Positions 26,013-33,741 of a DNA stretch of 64,000 bases are shown here, piece by piece. The DNA comes from Allocoprococcus comes (GTDB taxonomy: Bacteria > Bacillota > Clostridia > Lachnospirales > Lachnospiraceae), in the NCBI RefSeq assembly GCF_013300725.1, contig NZ_JAAIMM010000001.1, positions 1-64,000 on the forward strand, given 5' to 3'. The notes below the pieces were generated by a model. That model saw only the letters and a list, made by a program, of their open reading frames with translations, was not told where the DNA came from and made no database searches. Position 1 is the stretch's first letter; every line of letters begins with the position of its first letter. The translations under genes and the position numbers were made by a program.

Positions 26013-27044
26013 TTAACGGCCTACTTTGAAACCATATTTTAACGGATCATCTGGATCGATCACATAAGTAGCTTCCCCTGTCAGATAAGCACTTCCGGTA
26101 ATCTGCGGAATAACGGCATCATAGTCGGCAACCTTTGTAGTGTCTAAGATTACGCCTTTGAACTGAGAGCCGATAAAGCTTTCGTATACGAAAGGCTGTC
26201 CGATTTTGATCTCACCTTTTTTGTAAAGAGTGGCGAGCTTTGCGCTGGTTCCGGTTCCGCAAGGAGAACGGTCAGCCATATGATCTCCGAAGATAACGAC
26301 ATTACGTTTGTCACATCCAGGAGTATCGGTAGAGCAGTAAAGCTCTGCGAGGTCGACAGTTGTGATATCAAGTTCCGGATGCTGGATCTCTACTTCGGCA
26401 TTGACCTTTTCGATCAGCTTCATACCGAAATCGGTAAGCTGTGGGATTGACTGTGGATCTACGTGCCATCCGAACTGTTCGATATCAACAAGTGCGAAGA
26501 AGCTTCCGCCGAAAGAAATATCATAGTGAACTTCTCTGCCATCAACTTCTGTGGTGAGATTTTCTTTGTAAAGGAAAGCCGGTACATTAGTAAGTGTTAC
26601 ATTAAGTACCTTTCCGTTTTTGACTTCTGCTTTGGTACGGATAATTCCTGCAGGAGCATCCAGAACAACTTCTGTATAAGGCTCTACGGCAGGGACAAGT
26701 CCTGTTTCAATGATTGCTGTAACTGAACCGATTGTTCCGTGGCCGCACATATTCAGATATTCTCCGGTGTCCATGAAGATCACACCAAAATCAGCTTCCG
26801 GGTGGATCGGATCTGTCAGAAGAGCACCAAACATATCATGATGTCCACGTGGTTCAAACATCAGAGCCTGACGGTATTTGTCGTAATGCTCTGCGAGAAA
26901 GTTCTTACGTTCGATCATTGTATTCCCTTCAAGCTTCGGGAAACCTGATGTAATGATTCTTGTAAATTCCCCAACTGTATGTGTGTCGATCGCATGGAAA
27001 GATGCCTCAAATGCGTCAAGATTCAGTTTTGGATTGATTTCCAT
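26013..27044 (-). CDS. prdF: Proline racemase PrdF
   Basis: Interconverts L- and D-proline without a cofactor, supplying D-proline to the reductase. In 343 residues the two catalytic cysteines are Cys100 (YLNMCGHGTIG) and Cys262 (DRSPCGTGTSAK), which together distinguish true racemases and epimerases from the dehydratase branch of the family. EPRGHHDMFG and ISFGGSFFA match clostridial proline racemase closely. It is transcribed away from selC and the prd operon. A ribosome binding site AAGGAGGAAT precedes the ATG. Confidence 0.94.
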   Translation of the reverse strand: MEINPKLNLDAFEASFHAIDTHTVGEFTRIITSGFPKLEGNTMIERKNFLAEHYDKYRQALMFEPRGHHDMFGALLTDPIHPEADFGVIFMDTGEYLNMCGHGTIGSVTAIIETGLVPAVEPYTEVVLDAPAGIIRTKAEVKNGKVLNVTLTNVPAFLYKENLTTEVDGREVHYDISFGGSFFALVDIEQFGWHVDPQSIPQLTDFGMKLIEKVNAEVEIQHPELDITTVDLAELYCSTDTPGCDKRNVVIFGDHMADRSPCGTGTSAKLATLYKKGEIKIGQPFVYESFIGSQFKGVILDTTKVADYDAVIPQITGSAYLTGEATYVIDPDDPLKYGFKVGR

Positions 27045-27082
27045 TTTTAATATTCCTCCTTAGTTGAAAGACCAGACCAGAG

Positions 27083-27098
27083 TCTAGTATGCAGTTCA
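27083..27098. promoter_or_regulatory. Operator-like motif in the prdF leader
   Basis: TCTAGTATGCAGTTCA here and TCTAGTATTGAGTCCA at 27566-27581 (before prdC) match at 13 of 16 bases. Both lie just downstream of the predicted -10 boxes, so a common repressor or activator may bind them. Confidence 0.5.
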
Positions 27099-27113
27099 GT
27101 TTTCTTTAAAAAT

Positions 27114-27159
27114 ATTATGTACGAAAACACTTGAAAAGTCAATGGTAATTTGCTATAAT
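27114..27159. promoter_or_regulatory. Back-to-back promoters for selC and prdF
   Basis: Plus strand: TTGAAA 27131-27136, 17 bases, TATAAT 27154-27159, driving the selenocysteine tRNA. Minus strand: TTGACT (27142-27137), 17 bases, CATAAT (27119-27114), driving prdF. The two -35 boxes are directly adjacent, so polymerases would compete for them. Confidence 0.75.
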
Positions 27160-27189
27160 GAATAAGCTTGATTGAAATAATCAATATAT

Positions 27190-27287
27190 GGGGGTAGATG
27201 GATAACTGGTGTGTCTCCTGGTCTTCAAAACCAGTGTGGGGCGTTAGGAGCGTCCTGGGTGGGTTCGATTCCCACATGCCCTCGCCA
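27190..27287 (+). tRNA. selC: Selenocysteine tRNA, anticodon UCA
   Basis: About 98 bases, longer than any standard tRNA. The anticodon arm is CTGGT-CTTCAAA-ACCAG with anticodon TCA, which reads UGA. The extra arm is long (GGGGCG paired with CGTCCT). The T arm is GTGGG-TTCGATT-CCCAC, and the 3' end is encoded as GCCA. The acceptor strands GGGGGTAG and ATGCCCTC give seven pairs including wobbles, with the eighth position a G-A mismatch. These are hallmarks of bacterial tRNA-Sec. It lies between prdF and prdC, beside its client genes. Confidence 0.93.
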
Positions 27288-27326
27288 AAAAGAGAGGTTT
27301 TTGGGCGAAAGCCTTAAAAAGATAAA

Positions 27327-27381
27327 GAGAAAAGCTGCTGTATTGTTTTAGGGGAAATAGTACGGTGGCTTTTCTTTTTTT
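27327..27381 (+). terminator. Terminator after selC
   Basis: GAAAAGC (27329-27335) pairs with GCTTTTC (27368-27374), followed by seven T. An inner GTA/TAC extends the stem loosely. Confidence 0.75.
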
Positions 27382-27512
27382 GACGTAGATCCTGTTGAAT
27401 AGAATACTTATAGATAATATGAATAAGTAAAATGAGAAGAAATAGACAATCTGTAAAAATCATACAGAACCGATGAAAAAAATAAATAGATTATATATAA
27501 AAAAGATATTGA

Positions 27513-27581
27513 ATTTTCAAGTAAAATCATATAGACTATAGTACAGATCAATCACTAGACTAGATTCTAGTATTGAGTCCA
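27513..27581 (+). promoter_or_regulatory. Candidate promoter and operator of the prd operon
   Basis: TATAGT at 27536-27541 with TTTTCA 17 bases upstream is a fair sigma-A match. It is followed by a perfect dyad ACTAGA-CTAGAT-TCTAGT and the motif TCTAGTATTGAGTCCA (27566-27581) shared with prdF. I found no sigma-54 type -24/-12 element in 27382-27708, although the C. difficile prd operon uses one. The remainder of this gap is AT-rich leader. Confidence 0.45.
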
Positions 27582-27708
27582 ACATGAAGAGTGAAAATCT
27601 ATAAATGCTATTGAAAAAGATATATCTATTTGTTAAACTATAGTCAAATACGCGTAGGACAAGATAAGATATAGATTTCGACGTAGAGGAGAAAGGAAGA
27701 GAAGAGAC

Positions 27709-29037
27709 ATGGCAAACTTACAGATTTTGCTGCGTCAGCATGTAGGAGCTCCTTGTGCACCGGTTGTAAAAGCCGGAGACAGAGTAGAAAAAGGGACTCT
27801 GATTGCAACACCGACAGGTCTTGGAGCTAATATTTTTTCAAGTGCATATGGTGTGGTAGAAGACGTACTGGAAGACCGTATCATCATCAAGCCGGATGAA
27901 GAACAGAAGGATGAATATGTAAAGATTCCGGAAGGCAGCAAGCTTGATATGGTAAAAGCGGCAGGTGTTGTCGGAATGGGCGGCGCCGGATTCCCGACAG
28001 GTGTAAAACTCGGAACAGATCTGCAGGGGGGATATATCCTTGTAAATGCAGCGGAGTGTGAGCCGGGACTTCGTCATAACATTCAGCAGCTGGAAGATGA
28101 CTGTGCGAAAGTTATCCGCGGAGTTAAACACTGCATGGAGATTTCCAATGCATCAAAAGCTATTTTTGCAATTAAGAAGAAAAATGAAAAAGCAGTAAAT
28201 GCACTGCGCGAAGCATTAAAAGATGAAGAGGCGATCACGATCCACTTACTTCCAGATATTTATCCGATGGGAGAAGAACGTGCGGTTGTAAGAGAATGTC
28301 TTGGAATCGAACTGAATACAACACAGCTTCCGTCAGCAGCAAATGCGATTGTCTGTAATGTAGAAACTCTTGCAAGAGTTGCGGAAGCAATTGAAGAGAG
28401 AAAGCCATGCTTTTCTAAGAACCTTACTGTTATCGGTAAGATCAATGGCGGTAATGAGCCACATGTATTTATGGATGTACCGGTCGGCACAAGCGTTGGG
28501 GAAATGATCGAACGTGCCGGCGGTATTGATGGTGTATATGGGGAAATCATCATGGGTGGTCCATTTACCGGACGTGCTACTACAGAGGATGCACCGATTA
28601 CAAAGACAACCGGTGGAATCATTGTTACAATTGATTTCCCGGATCTTCATGGTGCAAGCGTAGGTCTTTTGGTATGTGCCTGCGGTGGTAGCGAAGAACG
28701 TATGAGAGATATTTGCCAGAAGATGAATGGTGTAGTGAAATCAGTAGCCAGATGTAAACAGGCAATTGAAAACAAACCGGGAGCTCCGCTTAAATGCGAG
28801 AGACCTGGAAACTGTCCTGGACAGGCTAAGAATAATATCCAGTTCAAGAAGGATGGATGTGAGTACATTATTATTGGTAACTGCTCAGACTGTTCGAATA
28901 CAGTCATGGGATCAGCACCGAAGATGGGGCTTAAGGTATTCCACCAGACAGACCATGTCATGCGTACGATCGGACATCCACTTTACAGATATCTGCGCGT
29001 TTCAAAGCAGGTAGAACAGTTACCGGAAGGTAAATAG
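27709..29037 (+). CDS. prdC: Proline reductase-associated electron transfer protein PrdC
   Basis: An RnfC-like protein of 442 residues thought to pass electrons from NADH to proline reductase. It has the glycine-rich VVGMGGAGFPTGVKL and VNAAECEPGLRHN of the RnfC fold, and C-terminal cysteines in CKQAIENKPG, ERPGNCPGQ and GNCSDCSNT. I see no in-frame UGA, so this PrdC is not a selenoprotein. It is the first gene of the prd operon; the regulator gene prdR that often accompanies it is absent. Confidence 0.9.
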   Translation: MANLQILLRQHVGAPCAPVVKAGDRVEKGTLIATPTGLGANIFSSAYGVVEDVLEDRIIIKPDEEQKDEYVKIPEGSKLDMVKAAGVVGMGGAGFPTGVKLGTDLQGGYILVNAAECEPGLRHNIQQLEDDCAKVIRGVKHCMEISNASKAIFAIKKKNEKAVNALREALKDEEAITIHLLPDIYPMGEERAVVRECLGIELNTTQLPSAANAIVCNVETLARVAEAIEERKPCFSKNLTVIGKINGGNEPHVFMDVPVGTSVGEMIERAGGIDGVYGEIIMGGPFTGRATTEDAPITKTTGGIIVTIDFPDLHGASVGLLVCACGGSEERMRDICQKMNGVVKSVARCKQAIENKPGAPLKCERPGNCPGQAKNNIQFKKDGCEYIIIGNCSDCSNTVMGSAPKMGLKVFHQTDHVMRTIGHPLYRYLRVSKQVEQLPEGK

Positions 29038-29045
29038 ATAAGTTG

Positions 29046-29068
29046 ATACCTCACTTCGGTGAGTGTAT
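29046..29068 (+). promoter_or_regulatory. Intercistronic UUCG-loop hairpin between prdC and prdA
   Basis: ATAC-CTCAC-TTCG-GTGAG-T-GTAT, nine pairs with one bulge and a stable tetraloop. It may mark an RNA processing or stability boundary that raises prdA/prdB levels over prdC. Confidence 0.45.
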
Positions 29069-29114
29069 AAATAGTTAATTGAATGATTGTTAAATTAACA
29101 AGGAGGAAATTATT

Positions 29115-30986
29115 ATGTCAATTACAGCGGAAACCGCAAAAGAACATGCAAAAGATCCTGCAGTATTATGCTGTAGAGCAGAAGGCGGCATTACAATCCA
29201 GGCTGCAAACCTTGAAGATCCGGCTATCTTTGATGATCTGGTAGATTCAGGACTTCTGAAACTTGATGGAACACTTACAATCGAACAGGTACTTGGAGCA
29301 AAGCTTGTTAAGACCTGCGATTCTCTTACACCACTTACAGCTGATCTTGTTGAAGGCGCAAAAGCACCTGCAGCAGAGGAAGCACCGGCTGAAGAAGCAA
29401 AAGAAGAAGTGAAAGAAGAAGCACCAGCAGTTACTGCAAATCCTACAGCAAGTGTACAGAAAGTTGGCGGCGTGTTAAAAATCCACATTGGAGAAGGCAA
29501 AGATATCGATATCGAAATGCCGATGGGTTTTAATAACGGTGTTGCAGTAGCGGAAGTACCGGCAGAGGTAGAATTACCGGCAGGCGTGGTTTCAGGCGCA
29601 GCACCGACAAAAGAGCTGGAACCGAAAGTCGTAAGAAGCGTTACCAGAAAGCATTATAAAATTACAGAAGTAAAGCGTGGACCGGAGACAAAGATCGAAG
29701 GAACAACTCTTTACATCCGAGAAGGAATTGAAGAAGAAGCAGTTGCTTCACAGGAACTGGTTCATCAGTTAAAGATTGATATCATTACACCGGATCAGTA
29801 CCATACTTATTCTAATACAATCATGGACGTACAGCCGATCGCTACAAAAGAGGGCGAAGACGAAATCGGTACAGGTACAACAAGAGTACTTGATGGCGTT
29901 ATCATGATGGTTACCGGAACAGACGACAATGGTGTTCAGATCGGTGAATTCGGTTCTTCCGAAGGATACCTGGATGAAAATATCATGTGGGGACGTCCGG
30001 GAGCTCCTGATAAAGGTGAAATCTTCATTAAGACAGAAGTTATCATCGAAGCAGGAACCAACATGGAAAGACCTGGCCCGCTTGCAGCACATTCTGCAAC
30101 AGATGTTATTACTCAGGAAATCCGTGAAGCTCTGAAGAAAGTAGAAGACGAAAGCCTTGTAGTAGATACAGAGACATTCAATCAGGTAAGAAGACCTGGT
30201 AAAAAGAAAGTCGTTATCGTAAAAGAAATCATGGGACAGGGCGCTATGCATGATAACCTGATTCTTCCTATGGAACCAGTCGGAGTACTTGGTGCAAGAC
30301 CGAACGTTGACCTTGGAAACGTACCGATCATGGCATCTCCACTGGAAGTACTTGATGGATGTATCCATGCACTTACCTGTATCGGACCTGCATCAAAAGA
30401 AATGTCAAGACATTACTGGAGAGAACCACTGGTTCTTGAAACTCTTCATGATGAAGAAATTGACCTTTGCGGCGTTATCTTTGTTGGTAGCCCACAGATC
30501 AATACAGAAAAATTCTATGTATCAAAACGTGTTGGTATGATGGTAGAAGCTCTTGATGTTGACGGTGCATTCGTTACAACTGAAGGATTTGGTAACAACC
30601 ACATCGATTTCGCAAGCCATATTGAACAGATTGGTATGAGAGGAATTCCGGTTGTTGGTCTTTCATTCTGCGCAGTACAGGGAGCACTTGTAGTTGGAAA
30701 CAAATACATGCAGTACATGGTAGATAACAACAAATCTGAATCTGGAATCGAAAACGAAGTCCTTGCATGCAACACTCTTTGCCAGGAAGAAGCAATTCGT
30801 GCACTTGCTATGCTGAAAGCAGGAATGGCTGGAGAAGAAGTTAAGAAGGCAGAAAGAAAATGGAATCCGAATGTAAAAGCAAACAACATTGAACTGATTT
30901 CAAAAACTATGGACAGAACAATCGAACTGGTTAAAAACGAGCAGTCACTGCCAATGAGCCAGAAGAGAAAAGAAAAATACGATTAA
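29115..30986 (+). CDS. prdA: D-proline reductase proprotein PrdA
   Basis: Precursor of the pyruvoyl-containing subunits of D-proline reductase, which opens the ring of D-proline to 5-aminovalerate. In 623 residues an N-terminal extension with an Ala/Glu/Pro-rich linker (about 85-112) precedes the conserved core. The self-cleavage site is visible as IHALTCIGPASKE, where Cys422 becomes the pyruvoyl group. The proprotein would give roughly 421- and 202-residue products. Strong AGGAGG before the start. PrdD and PrdE further down are homologous to its two halves. Confidence 0.95.
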   Translation: MSITAETAKEHAKDPAVLCCRAEGGITIQAANLEDPAIFDDLVDSGLLKLDGTLTIEQVLGAKLVKTCDSLTPLTADLVEGAKAPAAEEAPAEEAKEEVKEEAPAVTANPTASVQKVGGVLKIHIGEGKDIDIEMPMGFNNGVAVAEVPAEVELPAGVVSGAAPTKELEPKVVRSVTRKHYKITEVKRGPETKIEGTTLYIREGIEEEAVASQELVHQLKIDIITPDQYHTYSNTIMDVQPIATKEGEDEIGTGTTRVLDGVIMMVTGTDDNGVQIGEFGSSEGYLDENIMWGRPGAPDKGEIFIKTEVIIEAGTNMERPGPLAAHSATDVITQEIREALKKVEDESLVVDTETFNQVRRPGKKKVVIVKEIMGQGAMHDNLILPMEPVGVLGARPNVDLGNVPIMASPLEVLDGCIHALTCIGPASKEMSRHYWREPLVLETLHDEEIDLCGVIFVGSPQINTEKFYVSKRVGMMVEALDVDGAFVTTEGFGNNHIDFASHIEQIGMRGIPVVGLSFCAVQGALVVGNKYMQYMVDNNKSESGIENEVLACNTLCQEEAIRALAMLKAGMAGEEVKKAERKWNPNVKANNIELISKTMDRTIELVKNEQSLPMSQKRKEKYD

Positions 30987-30997
30987 GGTGAATGACT

Positions 30998-31276
30998 ATG
31001 AAATATGGCGATAAGATCATTTATATGGAAGGCGTAATCGTAGAAATCCATGATGGATGTGTTGGAATCGACTTAAAGGGAAGACTGGGTTACCTGAAGA
31101 TCCCGATGAGAATGCTGATTACGGATTATCCATTAGTGGTAGGACAGGAAGTTGGATGGAATATGAGTTTTGTTGAACAGCTTGGTCCGGACGCCAATGA
31201 AAAATATGTTAGTAACCTGCAGACATACCAGAGACGTCAGGAAGAAATGAAGTCTCATAAAAAAGATGAAGTGTAA
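30998..31276 (+). CDS. Small prd-operon protein (CBO2463/CBO2479-like)
   Basis: A 92-residue soluble protein (MKYGDKIIYMEGVIVEIHDG, then VVGQEVGWNMSFVEQLGP). Small proteins of this kind are found between prdA and prdB in several clostridia and have been labelled CBO2463/CBO2479-like; no function is known to me. The strand-rich N-terminus resembles a small beta-barrel. AAGGTG, overlapping the prdA stop, fits the ATG at 30998 better than the one at 30992. The conserved position suggests a role in assembly or maturation of the reductase. Confidence 0.75.
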   Translation: MKYGDKIIYMEGVIVEIHDGCVGIDLKGRLGYLKIPMRMLITDYPLVVGQEVGWNMSFVEQLGPDANEKYVSNLQTYQRRQEEMKSHKKDEV

Positions 31277-31297
31277 TTATATCAGGAGGAAATAGAC

Positions 31298-32023
31298 ATG
31301 AGTTTGACCGTTGTTAAAGGACTTCAGTCAGAAATCTTCGTTCCGGTAACTCCGCCGCCAGTATGGGCTCCGGTGAAAAAGGAACTGAAGGATATGACAA
31401 TTGCCCTCGCTACAGCAGCAGGTGTACACCACAAGGAACAGAAGAGATTCAACCTTGCCGGTGACTTTACCTGGAGAAAAATAACAGATAAAATGCCGTC
31501 AGATGAATTAATGGTATCTCACGGTGGATATGATAACAGTGATGTAAACAAAGATATCAACTGTATGTTCCCGATTGACCGTATCCATGAACTTGCAAAA
31601 GAAGGATTTATCAAAGCTTGTGCACCGGTACATGCCGGATTCATGGGTGGTGGTGGAAACCAGGAGAAATTCAAACATGAAACTGGTCCGGCCATTGCAA
31701 AGATGTTCGTTGAAGAAGGGGTAGATGCAGTTATCCTGACCGCTGGTTGAGGTACCTGCCACCGCTCTGCAGTTCTGGTGCAGAGAGCGATTGAAGCCGC
31801 AGGAATTCCTACAATTATTATTGCTGCGCTTCCACCGGTTGTACGTCAGACCGGTACCCCACGTGCGGTTGCTCCGCGTGTTCCTATGGGAGCTAACGCT
31901 GGTGAACCACACAATGTTGAGATGCAGACTGGCATCGTAAAAGCAACTCTGGAACAGCTTGTGAAGCTGGATACTCCGGGAAAAGTTGTTCCGCTTCCGT
32001 TCGAATATGTAGCGAAAGTATAA
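31298..32023 (+). CDS. prdB: D-proline reductase subunit PrdB, selenoprotein (UGA = Sec151)
   Basis: The selenocysteine subunit of D-proline reductase. The frame runs from ATG 31298 (MSLTVVKGLQSEIFVP) to TAA 32023 with a single internal TGA at 31748-31750, codon 151. The context is LTAG-Sec-GTCHRSA, where selenocysteine and the nearby cysteine (U-x-x-C) form the redox pair attacking proline. Total 241 residues, the length known for PrdB. Without recoding it appears as two ORFs, 31298-31750 and 31778-32023. AGGAGG precedes the start. Confidence 0.96.
31748..31790 (+). promoter_or_regulatory. Candidate SECIS hairpin of prdB
   Basis: Thirteen bases after the UGA begins CGC-TCTGCA (31763-31771), a loop GTTCTGG, then TGCAGA-GA-GCG (31779-31789). 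This gives nine pairs with a GA bulge at a distance suitable for SelB binding. Confidence 0.65.
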
Positions 32024-32055
32024 TCAAATCCACTGCGAAGCAGTTGTTTGATTAT
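32020..32055 (+). promoter_or_regulatory. Hairpin overlapping the prdB stop codon
   Basis: ATAATCAAA pairs with TTTGATTAT and an inner CACTGC/GCAGTG-like stem closes on GAA. Further small stems follow (GCGGAT/ATCCGC at 32072-32091, TTGCC/GGCAA at 32103-32117). Probable mRNA stabilising structures between prdB and prdD. Confidence 0.45.
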
Positions 32056-32134
32056 GAACAGGTAGTGAAGCGGATTGCGATTATCCGCTTACGAAGTGAA
32101 AATTGCCGAATAAGGCAAAAGACTGGCTAGAAGG

Positions 32135-32193
32135 GGACATCCCCGGCAGGATTGGGGCGAAAGCCCTGGTTTGTGCCGGGGATGTCCTTTTTA
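32135..32193 (+). terminator. Strong terminator between prdB and prdD
   Basis: Fourteen-bp stem GGACATCCCCGGCA (32135-32148) with TGCCGGGGATGTCC (32174-32187), enclosing GGGC-GAAA-GCCC, then a T-run. It should lower or separate expression of prdD and prdE from the catalytic genes. Confidence 0.9.
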
Positions 32194-32276
32194 TTTAACT
32201 GGATATTTTGATGGAACTTCCTGTTAAATAAAAGGCATTACATGTCGGGAATGTGCCAGGACACATTTTTGTTCAA
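32188..32276 (+). repeat. Structured intergenic repeat, copy D
   Basis: Starts on the T-run of the terminator: TTTTATTTAAC, GGA, then TTCC, GTTAAATAAAA, followed by GGCAT-TAC-ATGTC and AATGTG-N6-CACATT. It matches copy C element by element with compensating changes. Confidence 0.7.
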
Positions 32277-32296
32277 TTTAGAATTGAGGATGATAT

Positions 32297-33061
32297 ATGG
32301 AGAAAGAAATAGATCTGCGCCGGCTTGTGATCAAAGCCTTCCATATTACTGATGTGGAAGAAGGCGAAGAAAACAAAGTGACAGCATCCGGGAAAATGAT
32401 GATCGAGAAGAAAATCCTGGATGATATTTTACCGAAATATCCACAGCTTTCTAAACTGGATGTACAGATCATAAAGCCGGGAGAACATGACCGATATACC
32501 AATACGATGATGGATATCATTCCGATATCAACAAAGGTACTTGGGAAGATCGGGGACGGGATCACGCATACACTCACCGGTGTCTATGTGATCCTTACCG
32601 GTGTAGATGAAAACGGAAAGCAGGCACATGAGTTCGGATCCAGTGAAGGTAATCTGAAAGAGATGCTGTATCTGAACCGGGCAGGTACTCCGGGAGAAGG
32701 CGACTATATTGTGTCGTTTGATGTGGTCCTGAAGCCGGGAATGGGGCAGGAAAGAGAAGGCGTGCTTGCAGCGCACCATGCCTGTGACGAATTTATACAG
32801 ATTTTCCGCGAGCAGATGAAGAAGTTCAGGGGCGATCTCTGCACAGAGAGACACGAATATCATGATGTGGTCCGCCCGGGCAAAAAGCGTGTCCTGATCG
32901 TGAAGCAGGTTGCCGGACAGGGCGCAATGTATGACACTTCGCTGTTTGCAGAAGAGCCTTCGGGAACTGAAAATGGACGCTCGATCATTGATATGGGAAA
33001 TATGCCGGTGATCGTAACACCAAATGAATATCGGGACGGAATCATCCGTTCTATGCAGTAG
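32297..33061 (+). CDS. prdD: Proline reductase cluster protein PrdD
   Basis: A 254-residue protein homologous to the N-terminal part of PrdA upstream of the cleavage site: LVIKAFHITDVEEGEEN, PGEHDRYTNTMMDIIPIS, AHEFGSSEGNL, VVRPGKKRVLIVKQVAGQGA and TPNEYRDGIIRSMQ. It ends exactly where PrdA reads GCIHAL before the pyruvoyl cysteine, so it lacks that residue. The role is not established; it may be a structural subunit or maturation partner. Confidence 0.9.
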   Translation: MEKEIDLRRLVIKAFHITDVEEGEENKVTASGKMMIEKKILDDILPKYPQLSKLDVQIIKPGEHDRYTNTMMDIIPISTKVLGKIGDGITHTLTGVYVILTGVDENGKQAHEFGSSEGNLKEMLYLNRAGTPGEGDYIVSFDVVLKPGMGQEREGVLAAHHACDEFIQIFREQMKKFRGDLCTERHEYHDVVRPGKKRVLIVKQVAGQGAMYDTSLFAEEPSGTENGRSIIDMGNMPVIVTPNEYRDGIIRSMQ

Positions 33062-33072
33062 GAGGTGCGATT

Positions 33073-33546
33073 ATGGGAATTGGACCATCGACAAAGGAAA
33101 CATCACTACACCATTTCAGGGATCCGCTTCTTGATGTTGTATCATCAGATGAAGACCTGGATCTGATGGGAATTATGATTGTTGGAACCCCGGATGATAA
33201 TACAGATAAGCTACTTGTGGGAACCCGTGCGGCAGTGTGGGCAGAAGCCATGCGCGCAGATGGAGCCATTCTTTCAACGGATGGGTGGGGCAACAGTGAT
33301 GTGGACTTTGCAAATATGGCAGAGCAGATGGAAATCAGGGGAATCCCGGTCACAGGGCTGAAATTCAGCGGTATGGTTGGACAGTTCGTAGTAGAGAATG
33401 AACATCTGGGTGGAATTCTGGATATCAATAAAAGTGAAGAGGGCGTTGAGACGGATGTGCTCGGCGAAAATAATGTGACAGAGCTTGATGCAAAAAAAGT
33501 CACAGCAATGCTGAAGCTGAAAATGCGAAAAAATGAGGAGCGTTAA
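33073..33546 (+). CDS. prdE: Proline reductase cluster protein PrdE
   Basis: A 157-residue protein homologous to the C-terminal part of PrdA. It begins MGIGPSTKETSLHHFRDPL where PrdA has CIGPASKEMSRHYWREPL, so Met-Gly replaces the pyruvoyl-forming cysteine. Later matches include GTPDDNTDKLLVGTR and STDGWGNSDVDFANMAEQ. AGGAGG overlaps the end of prdD. With PrdD it reconstitutes a full-length, non-pyruvoyl PrdA-like partner. Confidence 0.9.
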   Translation: MGIGPSTKETSLHHFRDPLLDVVSSDEDLDLMGIMIVGTPDDNTDKLLVGTRAAVWAEAMRADGAILSTDGWGNSDVDFANMAEQMEIRGIPVTGLKFSGMVGQFVVENEHLGGILDINKSEEGVETDVLGENNVTELDAKKVTAMLKLKMRKNEER

Positions 33547-33604
33547 GGCTTTGGAAGTTGCAGAAAATTGCCAGAAGTAAATCTGGCTGGAAAAGAAGAT
33601 ATAG

Positions 33605-33662
33605 AAAAAGTCCTGTTAAGCTGCCGGATATTGAATCTGGCTTCTTAACGGGACTTTTTTGC
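33605..33662 (+). terminator. Terminator of the prd operon
   Basis: AAAAAGTCCTGTTAAG (33605-33620) pairs with CTTAACGGGACTTTTTT (33644-33660), with inner CCGGAT/ATCTGG. Confidence 0.88.
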
Positions 33663-33741
33663 TCTTTTTTAACCGCCGGAAACAGGATTGCCTGCAATGG
33701 ACGGTGTAAGGATGATTTTCCCTGTCAAAAATATTAGTAGA

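Noticed and set aside
27382-27708. Sigma-54 promoter for the prd operon
   Set aside because: I looked for a GG-N10-GC -24/-12 pattern because C. difficile uses one and found none.
28860-28900. Possible selenocysteine in PrdC near GNCSDCSNT
   Set aside because: All codons there are cysteine or sense codons; there is no in-frame TGA in prdC.
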